From positions 62,001 through 126,000 of the forward strand of contig NW_027473883.1 in the NCBI RefSeq assembly GCF_050947335.1: a stretch of 64,000 nt of DNA, read 5' to 3'. The position numbers and the translations under genes were made by a program. The DNA is from Megachile rotundata (taxonomy: Eukaryota; Arthropoda; Insecta; Hymenoptera; Megachilidae). Below, piece by piece: positions 14,536 to 28,972 of the stretch (position 1 is its first letter; each line of letters starts with the position of its first letter). The notes under the pieces are model-generated. The model was not told the DNA's origin, did not search any database, and saw only the letters and a list, made by a program, of their open reading frames with translations.

Positions 14536-15277
14536 AGATTGATAATAATAAGAGTAATAAGTATAGTAGTTGTCGTTCTATCGACCATATCTGCATAATA
14601 TGGTTAATAATATGAGTTAGATTGATAACAGTGAGTGTAATAAGTATAGTAATTGTCGTTCTATCAATCATATAAGCATAATATGGCTAATAATATGTGT
14701 TAGATTGATAATAATAAGACTAATAAGTATAGTAATTGTCGTTCTATCGATCATATAAGCATAATATGGCTAATAATATGAGTTAGATTGATAATAATAA
14801 GAGTAAAAAGAATAGTAATTGTCGTTCTATCGATCATATAAGCATAATATGGCTAATAATAAGAGTTAGATTGATAATAATAAGACTAATAAGTATAGTA
14901 ATTGTCGTTCTATCGATCATATAAGCATAATATGGCTAATAATATGAGTTAGATTGATAATAATAAGACTAATTAGTATAGTAATTGTCGTTCTATCGAT
15001 CATATAAGCATAACATGGCTAATAATATGAGTTAGATTGATAATAATAAGAGTAATAAGTATAGTAATTGTCGTTCTATCGATCACATAAGCATAATATG
15101 GCTAATAATACGAGTTAGATTGATAGTAATAACAGTAGTGAGTATAGTAATTGTCGTTCTATCGATCATATAAGCATAATATGGCTAATAATATGAGTTA
15201 GATTGATAACAATAAGAGCAATGAGTATAGTAATTGTCGTTCTATCGATCATATAAGCATAATATGGCTAATAATAT

Positions 15278-16937
15278 GAGTTAGATTGATAATGATAAGA
15301 GTAATGAGTATAGTAATTGTCGTTCTATCGATCATATAAGCATAATATGGCTAATAATATGAGTCAGATTGATAATAATAAGAGTAATAAGTATAGTAAT
15401 TGTCGTTCTATCGATCATATCTGCATAATATGGTTAATAATATGAGTTAGATTGATAACAGTGAGTGTAATAAGTATAGTAATTGTCGTTCTATCAATCA
15501 TATAAGCATAATATGGCTAATAATATGTGTTAGATTGATAATAATAAGAGTAATGAGTATAGTAGTTGTAGTTCTATCGATCATATCTGCATAATATGGT
15601 TAATAATATGAGTTAGATTGATAATAATAAGAGAAATAAGTATAGTAATTGTAGTTCTACCGATCATATAAGCATAATATGGCTAATAATATGAGTTAGA
15701 TTGATAATAATAAGACTAATAAGTATAGTAATTGTCGTTCTATCGATCATATAAGCATAATATGGCTAATAATATGAGTTAGATTGATAATAATAAGAGT
15801 AAAAAGAATAGTAATTGTCGTTCTATCGATCATATAAGCATAATATGGCTAATAATACGAGTTAGATTGATAGTAATAACAGTAGTGAGTATAGTAATTG
15901 TCGTTCTATCGATCATATAAGCATAATATGGCTAATAATATGAGTTAGATTGATAACAATAAGAGTAATGAGTATAGTAATTGTCGTTCTATCGATCATA
16001 TAAGCATAATATGGCTAATAATATGAGTCAGATTGATAATAATAAGAGTAATAAGTATAGTAATTGTCGTTCTATCGATCATATCTGCATAATATGGTTA
16101 ATAATATGAGTTAGATTGATAACAGTGAGTGTAATAAGTATAGTAATTGTCGTTCTATCAATCATATAAGCATAATATGGCTAATAATATGTGTTAGATT
16201 GATAATAATAAGAGTAATGAGTATAGTAGTTGTAGTTCTATCGATCATATCTGCATAATATGGTTAATAATATGAGTTAGATTGATAATAATAAGAGAAA
16301 TAAGTATAGTAATTGTAGTTCTACCGATCATATAAGCATAATATGGCTAATAATATGAGTTAGATTGATAATAATAAGACTAATAAGTATAGTAATTGTC
16401 GTTCTATCGATCATATAAGCATAATATGGCTAATAATATGAGTTAGATTGATAATAATAAGACTAATAAGTATAGTAATTGTCGTTCTATCGATCATATA
16501 AGCATAGTATGTCTAATAATATGAGTTAGATTGATAATAATAGGAGTAATAAGTATAGTAATTGTCGTTCTATCAATCATATAAGCATAATATGGCTAAT
16601 AATATGTGTTAGATTGATAATAATAAGAGTAAAAAGAATAGTAATTGTCGTTCTATCGATCATATAAGCATCATATGGCTAATAATACGAGTTAGATTGA
16701 TAGTAATAACAGTAGTGAGTATAGTAATTGTCGTTCTATCCATCATATAAGCATAATATGGCTAATAATATGAGTTAGATTGATAATAATAAGAGTAATG
16801 AGTATAGTAATTGTCGTTCTATCGATCATATAAGCATAATATGGCTAATAATATGAGTTAGATTGATAACAATAAGAGCAATGAGTATAGTAATTGTCGT
16901 TCTATCGATCATATAAGCATAATATGGCTAATAATAT
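15278..16937 (+). repeat. HOR block of 20 monomers (1,660 bp), type a, in D1
   Basis: The order is GATAATGATA, octamer, then six further classes ending in a GACTAATAAG monomer with CATAGTATGTC, then GATAATAATAGGAG, GTGTTAG with GTAAAAAG, TACGAG with TCCATCAT, GAGTAATGAG and GAGCAATGAG. GCATCATATGG near 16,668 is a rare change shared with D2 (near 35,924). The D2 counterpart is 34,534-36,193. Confidence 0.85.
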
Positions 16938-19344
16938 GAGTTAGATTGATAATGATAAGAGTAATGAGTATAGTAATTGTCGTTCTATCGATCATATAAG
17001 CATAATATGGCTAATAATATGAGTCAGATTGATAATAATAAGAGTAATAAGTATAGTAATTGTCGTTCTATCGATCATATCTGCATAATATGGTTAATAA
17101 TATGAGTTAGATTGATAACAGTGAGTGTAATAAGTATAGTAATTGTCGTTCTATCAATCATATAAGCATAATATGGCTAATAATATGTGTTAGATTGATA
17201 ATAATAAGAGTAATGAGTATAGTAGTTGTAGTTCTATCGATCATATCTGCATAATATGGTTAATAATATGAGTTAGATTGATAATAATAAGAGAAATAAG
17301 TATAGTAATTGTAGTTCTACCGATCATATAAGCATAATATGGCTAATAATATGAGTTAGATTGATAATAATAAGACTAATAAGTATAGTAATTGTCGTTC
17401 TATCGACCATATAAGCATAATATGGCTAATAATATGAGTTAGATTGATAATAATAAGAGTAAAAAGAATAGTAATTGTCGTTCTATCGATCATATAAGCA
17501 TAATATGGCTAATAATACGAGTTAGATTGATAGTAATAACAGTAGTGAGTATAGTAATTGTCGTTCTATCGATCATATAAGCATAATATGGCTAATAATA
17601 TGAGTTAGATTGATAACAATAAGAGTAATGAGTATAGTAATTGTCGTTCTATCGATCATATAAGCATAATATGGCTAATAATATGAGTCAGATTGATAAT
17701 AATAAGAGTAATAAGTATAGTAATTGTCGTTCTATCGATCATATCTGCATAATATGGTTAATAATATGAGTTAGATTGATAACAGTGAGTGTAATAAGTA
17801 TAGTAATTGTCGTTCTATCAATCATATAAGCATAATATGGCTAATAATATGTGTTAGATTGATAATAATAAGAGTAATGAGTATAGTAGTTGTAGTTCTA
17901 TCGATCATATCTGCATAATATGGTTAATAATATGAGTTAGATTGATAATAATAAGAGAAATAAGTATAGTAATTGTAGTTCTACCGATCATATAAGCATA
18001 ATATGGCTAATAATATGAGTTAGATTGATAATAATAAGACTAATAAGTATAGTAATTGTCGTTCTATCGATCATATAAGCATAGTATGTCTAATAATATG
18101 AGTTAGATTGATAATAATAAGAGTAATAAGTATAGTAATTGTCGTTCTATCGATCACATAAGCATAATATGGCTAATAATACGAGTTAGATTGATAGTAA
18201 TAACAGTAGTGAGTATAGTAATTGTCGTTCTATCGATCATATAAGCATAATATGGCTAATAATATGAGTTAGATTGTTAACAATAAGAGTAATGAGTATA
18301 GTAATTGTCGTTCTATCGATCATATAAGCATAATATGGCTAATAATATGAGTTAGATTGATAACAATAAGAGTAATGAGTATAGTAATTGTCGTTCTATC
18401 GATCATATAAGCATAATATGGCTAATAATATGAGCTAGATTGATAATAATAAGAGTAATAAGTATAGTAATTATCGTTCTACCGATCATACAAGCATAAT
18501 ATGGTTAATAATATGAGTTAGATTGATAACAGTGAGTGTAATAAGTATAGTAATTGTCGTTCTATCAATCATATAAGCATAATATGGCTAATAATATGAG
18601 TTAGATTGATAGTAATAACAGTAGTGAGTATAGTAATTGTCGTTCTATCGACCATATAAGCATAATATGGCTAATAATATGAGTTAGATTGATAACAATA
18701 AGAGTAATGAGTATAGTAATTGTCGTTCTATCGATCATATAAGCATAATATGGCTCATAATATGAGTCAGATTGATAATAATAAGAGTAATAAGTATAGT
18801 AATTGTCGTTCTATCGACCATATCTGCATAATATGGTTAATAACATGAGTTAGATTGATAACAGTGAGTGTAATAAGTATAGTAATTGTCGTTCTATCAA
18901 TCATATAAGCATAATATGGCTAATAATATGTGTTAGATTGATAATAATAAGACTAATAAGTACAGTAATTGTCGTTCTATCGATCATATAAGCATAATAT
19001 GGCTAATAATATGAGTTAGATTGATAATAATAAGACTAATTAGTATAGTAATTGTCGTTCTATCGATCATATAAGCATAATATGGCTAATAATATGAGTT
19101 AGATTGATAATAATAAGAGTAATAAGTATAGTAATTGTCGTTCTATCGATCACATAAGCATAATATGGCTAATAATACGAGTTAGATTGATAGTAATAAC
19201 AGTAGTGAGTATAGTAATTGTCGTTCTATCGATCATATAAGCATAATATGGCTAATAATATGAGTTAGATTGATAACAATAAGAGCAATGAGTATAGTAA
19301 TTGTCGTTCTATCGATCATATAAGCATAATATGGCTAATAATAT
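16938..19344 (+). repeat. HOR block of 29 monomers (2,407 bp) in D1
   Basis: It starts with the octamer and five classes of a second octamer. It then runs through TACGAG, GTTAAC (18,276), GAGCTAG with ATTATCG and CTACCG, a GGCTCATAATATGAGTC joint, AACATGAG, GTACAG, GACTAATTAG and GAGCAATGAG. Its D2 counterpart (36,194-38,683) has 30 monomers because of one duplicated GACTAATAAG monomer. Confidence 0.85.
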
Positions 19345-21668
19345 GAGTTAGATTGATAATGATAAGAGTAATGAGTATAGTAATTGTCGTTCTATCGATC
19401 ATATAAGCATAATATGGCTAATAATATGAGTCAGATTGATAATAATAAGAGTAATAAGTATAGTAATTGTCGTTCTATCGATCATATCTGCATAATATGG
19501 TTAATAATATGAGTTAGATTGATAACAGTGAGTGTAATAAGTATAGTAATTGTCGTTCTATCAATCATATAAGCATAATATGGCTAATAATATGTGTTAG
19601 ATTGATAATAATAAGAGTAATGAGTATAGTAGTTGTAGTTCTATCGATCATATCTGCATAATATGGTTAATAATATGAGTTAGATTGATAATAATAAGAG
19701 AAATAAGTATAGTAATTGTAGTTCTACCGATCATATAAGCATAATATGGCTAATAATATGAGTTAGATTGATAATAATAAGACTAATAAGTATAGTAATT
19801 GTCGTTCTATCGATCATATAAGCATAATATGGCTAATAATATGAGTTAGATTGATAATAATAAGAGTAAAAAGAATAGTAATTGTCGTTCTATCGATCAT
19901 ATAAGCATAATATGGCTAATAATACGAGTTAGATTGATAGTAATAACAGTAGTGAGTATAGTAATTGTCGTTCTATCGATCATATAAGCATAATATGGCT
20001 AATAATATGAGTTAGATTGATAACAATAAGAGTAATGAGTATAGTAATTGTCGTTCTATCGATCATATAAGCATAATATGGCTAATAATATGAGTCAGAT
20101 TGATAATAATAAGAGTAATAAGTATAGTAATTGTCGTTCTATCGATCATATCTGCATAATATGGTTAATAATATGAGTTAGATTGATAACAGTGAGTGTA
20201 ATAAGTATAGTAATTGTCGTTCTATCAATCATATAAGCATAATATGGCTAATAATATGTGTTAGATTGATAATAATAAGAGTAATGAGTATAGTAGTTGT
20301 AGTTCTATCGATCATATCTGCATAATATGGTTAATAATATGAGTTAGATTGATAATAATAAGAGAAATAAGTATAGTAATTGTAGTTCTACCGATCATAT
20401 AAGCATAATATGGCTAATAATATGAGTTAGATTGATAATAATAAGACTAATAAGTATAGTAATTGTCGTTCTATCGATCATATAAGCATAATATGGCTAA
20501 TAATATGAGTTAGATTGATAATAATAAGACTAATAAGTATAGTAATTGTCGTTCTATCGATCATATAAGCATAGTATGTCTAATAATATGAGTTAGATTG
20601 ATAATAATAGGAGTAATAAGTATAGTAATTGTCGTTCTATCAATCATATAAGCATAATATGGCTAATAATATGTGTTAGATTGATAATAATAAGAGTAAA
20701 AAGAATAGTAATTGTCGTTCTATCGATCATATAAGCATAATATGGCTAATAATACGAGTTAGATTGATAGTAATAACAGTAGTGAGTATAGTAATTGTCG
20801 TTCTATCCATCATATAAGCATAATATGGCTAATAATATGAGTTAGATTGATAATAATAAGAGTAATGAGTATAGTAATTGTCGTTCTATCGATCATATAA
20901 GCATAATATGGCTCATAATATGAGCCAGATTGATAATAATAAGAGTAATAAGTATAGTAGTTGTCGTTCTATCGACCATATCTGCATAATATGGTTAATA
21001 ATATGAGTTAGATTGATAACAGTGAGTGTAATAAGTATAGTAATTGTCGTTCTATCAATCATATAAGCATAATATGGCTAATAATATGTGTTAGATTGAT
21101 AATAATAAGACTAATAAGTATAGTAATTGTCGTTCTATCGATCATATAAGCATAATATGGCTAATAATATGAGTTAGATTGATAATAATAAGAGTAAAAA
21201 GAATAGTAATTGTCGTTCTATCGATCATATAAGCATAATATGGCTAATAATACGAGTTAGATTGATAATAATAAGACTAATAAGTATAGTAATTGTCGTT
21301 CTATCGATCATATAAGCATAATATGGCTAATAATATGAGTTAGATTGATAATAATAAGACTAATTAGTATAGTAATTGTCGTTCTATCGATCATATAAGC
21401 ATAATATGGCTAATAATATGAGTTAGATTGATAATAATAAGAGTAATAAGTATAGTAATTGTCGTTCTATCGATCACATAAGCATAATATGGCTAATAAT
21501 ACGAGTTAGATTGATAGTAATAACAGTAGTGAGTATAGTAATTGTCGTTCTATCGATCATATAAGCATAATATGGCTAATAATATGAGTTAGATTGATAA
21601 CAATAAGAGCAATGAGTATAGTAATTGTCGTTCTATCGATCATATAAGCATAATATGGCTAATAATAT
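19345..21668 (+). repeat. HOR block of 28 monomers (2,324 bp) in D1
   Basis: This is the most complete of the clean chains. The order is GATAATGATA; a full octamer; five classes of a second octamer plus GACTAATAAG with CATAGTATGTC; GATAATAATAGGAG; GTGTTAG-GTAAAAAG; TACGAG with TCCATCAT; GAGTAATGAG; GAGCCAG; GATAACAGTG; GTGTTAG-GACTAATAAG; GTAAAAAG; TACGAG-GACTAATAAG; GACTAATTAG; GAGTAATAAG with CACATAAG; TACGAG-GATAGT; GAGCAATGAG. Adding an octamer gives the 36-monomer form at 22,997. The counterpart is 38,684-41,007. Confidence 0.85.
20910..20926. repeat. 17-bp palindrome across a monomer joint
   Basis: Same inverted repeat, in the 28-monomer HOR of D1. Confidence 0.9.
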
Positions 21669-22996
21669 GAGTTAGATTGATAATGATAAGAGTAATGAGT
21701 ATAGTAATTGTCGTTCTATCGATCATATAAGCATAATATGGCTAATAATATGAGTCAGATTGATAATAATAAGAGTAATAAGTATAGTAATTGTCGTTCT
21801 ATCGATCATATCTGCATAATATGGTTAATAATATGAGTTAGATTGATAACAGTGAGTGTAATAAGTATAGTAATTGTCGTTCTATCAATCATATAAGCAT
21901 AATATGGCTAATAATATGTGTTAGATTGATAATAATAAGAGTAATGAGTATAGTAGTTGTAGTTCTATCGATCATATCTGCATAATATGGTTAATAATAT
22001 GAGTTAGATTGATAATAATAAGAGAAATAAGTATAGTAATTGTAGTTCTACCGATCATATAAGCATAATATGGCTAATAATATGAGTTAGATTGATAATA
22101 ATAAGACTAATAAGTATAGTAATTGTCGTTCTATCGATCATATAAGCATAATATGGCTAATAATATGAGTTAGATTGATAATAATAAGAGTAAAAAGAAT
22201 AGTAATTGTCGTTCTATCGATCATATAAGCATAATATGGCTAATAATACGAGTTAGATTGATAGTAATAACAGTAGTGAGTATAGTAATTGTCGTTCTAT
22301 CGATCATATAAGCATAATATGGCTAATAATATGAGTTAGATTGATAACAATAAGAGTAATAAGTATAGTAATTGTCGTTCTATCGATCATATAAGCATAA
22401 TATGGCTCATAATATGAGTCAGATTGATAATAATAAGAGTAATAAGTATAGTAATTGTCGTTCTATCGACCATATCTGCATAATATGGTTAATAACATGA
22501 GTTAGATTGATAACAGTGAGTGTAATAAGTATAGTAATTGTCGTTCTATCAATCATATAAGCATAATATGGCTAATAATATGTGTTAGATTGATAATAAT
22601 AAGACTAATAAGTATAGTAATTGTCGTTCTATCGATCATATAAGCATAATATGGCTAATAATATGAGTTAGATTGATAATAATAAGACTAATTAGTATAG
22701 TAATTGTCGTTCTATCGATCATATAAGCATAATATGGCTAATAATATGAGTTAGATTGATAATAATAAGAGTAATAAGTATAGTAATTGTCGTTCTATCG
22801 ATCACATAAGCATAATATGGCTAATAATACGAGTTAGATTGATAGTAATAACAGTAGTGAGTATAGTAATTGTCGTTCTATCGATCATATAAGCATAATA
22901 TGGCTAATAATATGAGTTAGATTGATAACAATAAGAGCAATGAGTATAGTAATTGTCGTTCTATCGATCATATAAGCATAATATGGCTAATAATAT
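21669..22996 (+). repeat. HOR block of 16 monomers (1,328 bp) in D1, first
   Basis: After seven octamer classes the chain passes to a GATAACAATAAGAGTAATAAG monomer with GGCTCAT, then GAGTCAG with CGACCAT and AACATGAG, GATAACAGTG, GTGTTAG-GACTAATAAG, GACTAATTAG, GAGTAATAAG, TACGAG and GAGCAATGAG. It looks like the 29-monomer form shortened by a join in the GATAACAATAAG class. The counterpart is 41,008-42,335. Confidence 0.85.
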
Positions 22997-23079
22997 GAGT
23001 TAGATTGATAATGATAAGAGTAATGAGTATAGTAATTGTCGTTCTATCGATCATATAAGCATAATATGGCTAATAATAT

Positions 23080-24407
23080 GAGTCAGATTGATAATAATAA
23101 GAGTAATAAGTATAGTAATTGTCGTTCTATCGATCATATCTGCATAATATGGTTAATAATATGAGTTAGATTGATAACAGTGAGTGTAATAAGTATAGTA
23201 ATTGTCGTTCTATCAATCATATAAGCATAATATGGCTAATAATATGTGTTAGATTGATAATAATAAGAGTAATGAGTATAGTAGTTGTAGTTCTATCGAT
23301 CATATCTGCATAATATGGTTAATAATATGAGTTAGATTGATAATAATAAGAGAAATAAGTATAGTAATTGTAGTTCTACCGATCATATAAGCATAATATG
23401 GCTAATAATATGAGATAGATTGATAATAATAAGACTAATAAGTATAGTAATTGTCGTTCTATCGATCATATAAGCATAATATGGCTAATAATATGAGTTA
23501 GATTGATAATAATAAGAGTAAAAAGAATAGTAATTGTCGTTCTATCGATCATATAAGCATAATATGGCTAATAATACGAGTTAGATTGATAGTAATAACA
23601 GTAGTGAGTATAGTAATTGTCGTTCTATCGATCATATAAGCATAATATGGCTAATAATATGAGTTAGATTGATAACAATAAGAGTAATGAGTATAGTAAT
23701 TGTCGTTCTATCGATCATATAAGCATAATATGGCTAATAATATGAGTCAGATTGATAATACTAAGAGTAATAAGTATAGTAATTGTCGTTCTATCGATCA
23801 TATCTGCATAATATGGTTAATAATATGAGTTAGATTGATAACAGTGAGTGTAATAAGTATAGTAATTGTCGTTCTATCAATCATATAAGCATAATATGGC
23901 TAATAATATGTGTTAGATTGATAATAATAAGAGTAATGAGTATAGTAGTTGTAGTTCTATCGATCATATCTGCATAATATGGTTAATAATATGAGTTAGA
24001 TTGATAATAATAAGAGAAATAAGTATAGTAATTGTAGTTCTACCGATCATATAAGCATAATATGGCTAATAATATGAGTTAGATTGATAATAATAAGACT
24101 AATAAGTATAGTAATTGTCGTTCTATCGATCATATAAGCATAATATGGCTAATAATATGAGTTAGATTGATAATAATAAGAGTAAAAAGAATAGTAATTG
24201 TCGTTCTATCGATCATATAAGCATAATATGGCTAATAATACGAGTTAGATTGATAGTAATAACAGTAGTGAGTATAGTAATTGTCGTTCTATCGATCATA
24301 TAAGCATAATATGGCTAATAATATGAGTTAGATTGATAACAATAAGAGTAATGAGTATAGTAATTGTCGTTCTATCGATCATATAAGCATAATATGGCTA
24401 ATAATAT
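23080..24407 (+). repeat. Two tandem octamers (8 x 83 = 664 bp), the core HOR unit
   Basis: Two consecutive 8-monomer units run from 23,080 and from 23,744. The class order is: GAGTCAG with CTGCAT; GATAACAGTGAGTG with TCAATCAT; GTGTTAG with GTAGTTGTAG; GAGAAATAAG with CTACCG; GACTAATAAG; GTAAAAAGAATAG; TACGAG with GATAGTAATAACAG; GATAACAATAAGAG. A third octamer begins at 24,408 and departs from the pattern at its sixth monomer. The second unit has a private CTAAGAG at about 23,761, and the first has GAGATAG at 23,412. The same octamer opens nearly every GATAATGATA-delimited HOR from zone A to D2. Confidence 0.85.
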
Positions 24408-25225
24408 GAGTCAGATTGATAATAATAAGAGTAATAAGTATAGTAATTGTCGTTCTATCGATCATATCTGCATAATATGGTTAATAATATGAGTTAGATT
24501 GATAACAGTGAGTGTAATAAGTATAGTAATTGTCGTTCTATCAATCATATAAGCATAATATGGCTAATAATATGTGTTAGATTGATAATAATAAGAGTAA
24601 TGAGTATAGTAGTTGTAGTTCTATCGATCATATCTGCATAATATGGTTAATAATATGAGTTAGATTGATAATAATAAGAGAAATAAGTATAGTAATTGTA
24701 GTTCTACCGATCATATAAGCATAATATGGCTAATAATATGAGTTAGATTGATAATAATAAGACTAATAAGTATAGTAATTGTCGTTCTATCGATCATATA
24801 AGCATAATATGGCTAATAATATGAGTTAGATTGATAATAATAAGACTAATAAGTATAGTAATTGTCGTTCTATCGATCATATAAGCATAGTATGTCTAAT
24901 AATATGAGTTAGATTGATAATAATAGGAGTAATAAGTATAGTAATTGTCGTTCTATCAATCATATAAGCATAATATGGCTAATAATATGTGTTAGATTGA
25001 TAATAATAAGAGTAAAAAGAATAGTAATTGTCGTTCTATCGATCATATAAGCATAATATGGCTAATAATACGAGTTAGATTGATAGTAATAACAGTAGTG
25101 AGTATAGTAATTGTCGTTCTATCCATCATATAAGCATAATATGGCTAATAATATGAGTTAGATTGATAATAATAAGAGTAATGAGTATAGTAATTGTCGT
25201 TCTATCGATCATATAAGCATAATAT

Positions 25226-25242
25226 GGCTCATAATATGAGCC
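25226..25242. repeat. 17-bp palindrome across a monomer joint
   Basis: Same inverted repeat, in the 36-monomer HOR; it has no counterpart in D2. Confidence 0.9.
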
Positions 25243-25984
25243 AGATTGATAATAATAAGAGTAATAAGTATAGTAGTTGTCGTTCTATCGACCATATCTG
25301 CATAATATGGTTAATAATATGAGTTAGATTGATAACAGTGAGTGTAATAAGTATAGTAATTGTCGTTCTATCAATCATATAAGCATAATATGGCTAATAA
25401 TATGTGTTAGATTGATAATAATAAGACTAATAAGTATAGTAATTGTCGTTCTATCGATCATATAAGCATAATATGGCTAATAATATGAGTTAGATTGATA
25501 ATAATAAGAGTAAAAAGAATAGTAATTGTCGTTCTATCGATCATATAAGCATAATATGGCTAATAATACGAGTTAGATTGATAATAATAAGACTAATAAG
25601 TATAGTAATTGTCGTTCTATCGATCATATAAGCATAATATGGCTAATAATATGAGTTAGATTGATAATAATAAGACTAATTAGTATAGTAATTGTCGTTC
25701 TATCGATCATATAAGCATAATATGGCTAATAATATGAGTTAGATTGATAATAATAAGAGTAATAAGTATAGTAATTGTCGTTCTATCGATCACATAAGCA
25801 TAATATGGCTAATAATACGAGTTAGATTGATAGTAATAACAGTAGTGAGTATAGTAATTGTCGTTCTATCGATCATATAAGCATAATATGGCTAATAATA
25901 TGAGTTAGATTGATAACAATAAGAGCAATGAGTATAGTAATTGTCGTTCTATCGATCATATAAGCATAATATGGCTAATAATAT

Positions 25985-27644
25985 GAGTTAGATTGATAAT
26001 GATAAGAGTAATGAGTATAGTAATTGTCGTTCTATCGATCATATAAGCATAATATGGCTAATAATATGAGTCAGATTGATAATAATAAGAGTAATAAGTA
26101 TAGTAATTGTCGTTCTATCGATCATATCTGCATAATATGGTTAATAATATGAGTTAGATTGATAACAGTGAGTGTAATAAGTATAGTAATTGTCGTTCTA
26201 TCAATCATATAAGCATAATATGGCTAATAATATGTGTTAGATTGATAATAATAAGAGTAATGAGTATAGTAGTTGTAGTTCTATCGATCATATCTGCATA
26301 ATATGGTTAATAATATGAGTTAGATTGATAATAATAAGAGAAATAAGTATAGTAATTGTAGTTCTACCGATCATATAAGCATAATATGGCTAATAATATG
26401 AGATAGATTGATAATAATAAGACTAATAAGTATAGTAATTGTCGTTCTATCGATCATATAAGCATAATATGGCTAATAATATGAGTTAGATTGATAATAA
26501 TAAGAGTAAAAAGAATAGTAATTGTCGTTCTATCGATCATATAAGCATAATATGGCTAATAATACGAGTTAGATTGATAGTAATAACAGTAGTGAGTATA
26601 GTAATTGTCGTTCTATCGATCATATAAGCATAATATGGCTAATAATATGAGTTAGATTGATAACAATAAGAGTAATGAGTATAGTAATTGTCGTTCTATC
26701 GATCATATAAGCATAATATGGCTAATAATATGAGTCAGATTGATAATAATAAGAGTAATAAGTATAGTAATTGTCGTTCTATCGATCATATCTGCATAAT
26801 ATCGTTAATAATATGAGTTAGATTGATAACAGTGAGTGTAATAAGTATAGTAATTGTCGTTCTATCAATCATATAAGCATAATATGGCTAATAATATGTG
26901 TTAGATTGATTATAATAAGAGTAATGAGTATAGTAGTTGTAGTTCTATCGATCATATCTGCATAATATGGTTAATAATATGAGTTAGATTGATAATAATA
27001 AGAGAAATAAGTATAGTAATTGTAGTTCTACCGATCATATAAGCATAATATGGCTAATAATATGAGTTAGATTGATAATAATAAGACTAATAAGTATAGT
27101 AATTGTCGTTCTATCGATCATATAAGCATAATATGGCTAATAATATGAGTTAGATTGATAATAATAAGAGTAAAAAGAATAGTAATTGTCGTTCTATCGA
27201 TCATATAAGCATAATATGGCTAATAATACGAGTTAGATTGATAATAATAAGACTAATAAGTATAGTAATTGTCGTTCTATCGATCATATAAGCATAATAT
27301 GGCTAATAATATGAGTTAGATTGATAATAATAAGACTAATTAGTATAGTAATTGTCGTTCTATCGATCATATAAGCATAATATGGCTAATAATATGAGTT
27401 AGATTGATAATAATAAGAGTAATAAGTATAGTAATTGTCGTTCTATCGATCACATAAGCATAATATGGCTAATAATACGAGTTAGATTGATAGTAATAAC
27501 AGTAGTGAGTATAGTAATTGTCGTTCTATCGATCATATAAGCATAATATGGCTAATAATATGAGTTAGATTGATAACAATAAGAGCAATGAGTATAGTAA
27601 TTGTCGTTCTATCGATCATATAAGCATAATATGGCTAATAATAT
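25985..27644 (+). repeat. HOR block of 20 monomers (1,660 bp), type b, in D1
   Basis: GATAATGATA, a full octamer, then six classes to GTAAAAAG, followed directly by TACGAG-GACTAATAAG. This equals the 28-monomer form after joining its two GTAAAAAG monomers with loss of 8. Markers are GAGATAG (26,400), ATATCGTTAATA (about 26,801, private) and GATTATAATAAG (26,908). The D2 counterpart is 42,336-43,995. Confidence 0.85.
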
Positions 27645-28972
27645 GAGTTAGATTGATAATGATAAGAGTAATGAGTATAGTAATTGTCGTTCTATCGATC
27701 ATATAAGCATAATATGGCTAATAATATGAGTCAGATTGATAATAATAAGAGTAATAAGTATAGTAATTGTCGTTCTATCGATCATATCTGCATAATATGG
27801 TTAATAATATGAGTTAGATTGATAACAGTGAGTGTAATAAGTATAGTAATTGTCGTTCTATCAATCATATAAGCATAATATGGCTAATAATATGTGTTAG
27901 ATTGATAATAATAAGAGTAATGAGTATAGTAGTTGTAGTTCTATCGATCATATCTGCATAATATGGTTAATAATATGAGTTAGATTGATAATAATAAGAG
28001 AAATAAGTATAGTAATTGTAGTTCTACCGATCATATAAGCATAATATGGCTAATAATATGAGTTAGATTGATAATAATAAGACTAATAAGTATAGTAATT
28101 GTCGTTCTATCGATCATATAAGTATAATATGGCTAATAATATGAGTTAGATTGATAATAATAAGAGTAAAAAGAATAGTAATTGTCGTTCTATCGATCAT
28201 ATAAGCATAATATGGCTAATAATACGAGTTAGATTGATAGTAATAACAGTAGTGAGTATAGTAATTGTCGTTCTATCGATCATATAAGCATAATATGGCT
28301 AATAATATGAGTTAGATTGATAACAATAAGAGTAATAAGTATAGTAATTGTCGTTCTATCGATCATATAAGCATAATATGGCTCATAATATGAGTCAGAT
28401 TGATAATAATAAGAGTAATAAGTATAGTAATTGTCGTTCTATCGACCATATCTGCATAATATGGTTAATAACATGAGTTAGATTGATAACAGTGAGTGTA
28501 ATAAGTATAGTAATTGTCGTTCTATCAATCATATAAGCATAATATGGCTAATAATATGTGTTAGATTGATAATAATAAGACTAATAAGTATAGTAATTGT
28601 CGTTCTATCGATCATATAAGCATAATATGGCTAATAATATGAGTTAGATTGATAATAATAAGACTAATTAGTATAGTAATTGTCGTTCTATCGATCATAT
28701 AAGCATAATATGGCTAATAATATGAGTTAGATTGATAATAATAAGAGTAATAAGTATAGTAATTGTCGTTCTATCGATCACATAAGCATAATATGGCTAA
28801 TAATACGAGTTAGATTGATAGTAATAACAGTAGTGAGTATAGTAATTGTCGTTCTATCGATCATATAAGCATAATATGGCTAATAATATGAGTTAGATTG
28901 ATAACAATAAGAGCAATGAGTATAGTAATTGTCGTTCTATCGATCATATAAGCATAATATGGCTAATAATAT
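27645..28972 (+). repeat. HOR block of 16 monomers (1,328 bp) in D1, second
   Basis: Same order as 21,669-22,996. AAGTATAATATGG near 28,121 is private. It is the last full HOR before the distinct block. Counterparts are 43,996-45,323 and 48,810-50,137. Confidence 0.85.

Larger units (their letters stand above)
12207..15277 (+). repeat. HOR block of 37 monomers (3,071 bp) containing a 17-monomer duplication
   Basis: Delimited by GATAATGATA monomers at 12,207 and 15,278. Inside it 12,373-13,783 and 13,784-15,194 are tandem copies of 17 monomers (1,411 bp), as shown by AACATGG at 13,601 and 15,012 and by palindromes at 13,108 and 14,519. The left end of the 19-kb duplication falls inside this block. 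Confidence 0.85.
22997..25984 (+). repeat. HOR block of 36 monomers (2,988 bp) in D1
   Basis: The same class order as the 28-monomer block but with one extra octamer inserted (28+8=36). The palindrome is at 25,226. No block of this length is left in D2. Confidence 0.85.
23080..26067 (+). repeat. 2,988-bp (36-monomer) block present in D1, absent in D2
   Basis: The block starts and is followed by the same GAGTCAG monomer class. Its first 14 monomers (to about 24,250) match 26,068 to about 27,238 at an offset of 2,988 bp, including the rare GAGATAG at 23,412 and 26,400. In D2 the GAGATAG monomer occurs once at this place (42,751), at offset 19,339 from the first and 16,351 from the second. Either D1 gained the block by tandem duplication after D1 and D2 separated, or D2 lost it by recombination between the two matching flanks. 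The later GATTATAATAAG variant (26,908) is matched in D2 (43,259), so D2 follows the right-hand partner. Confidence 0.8.
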
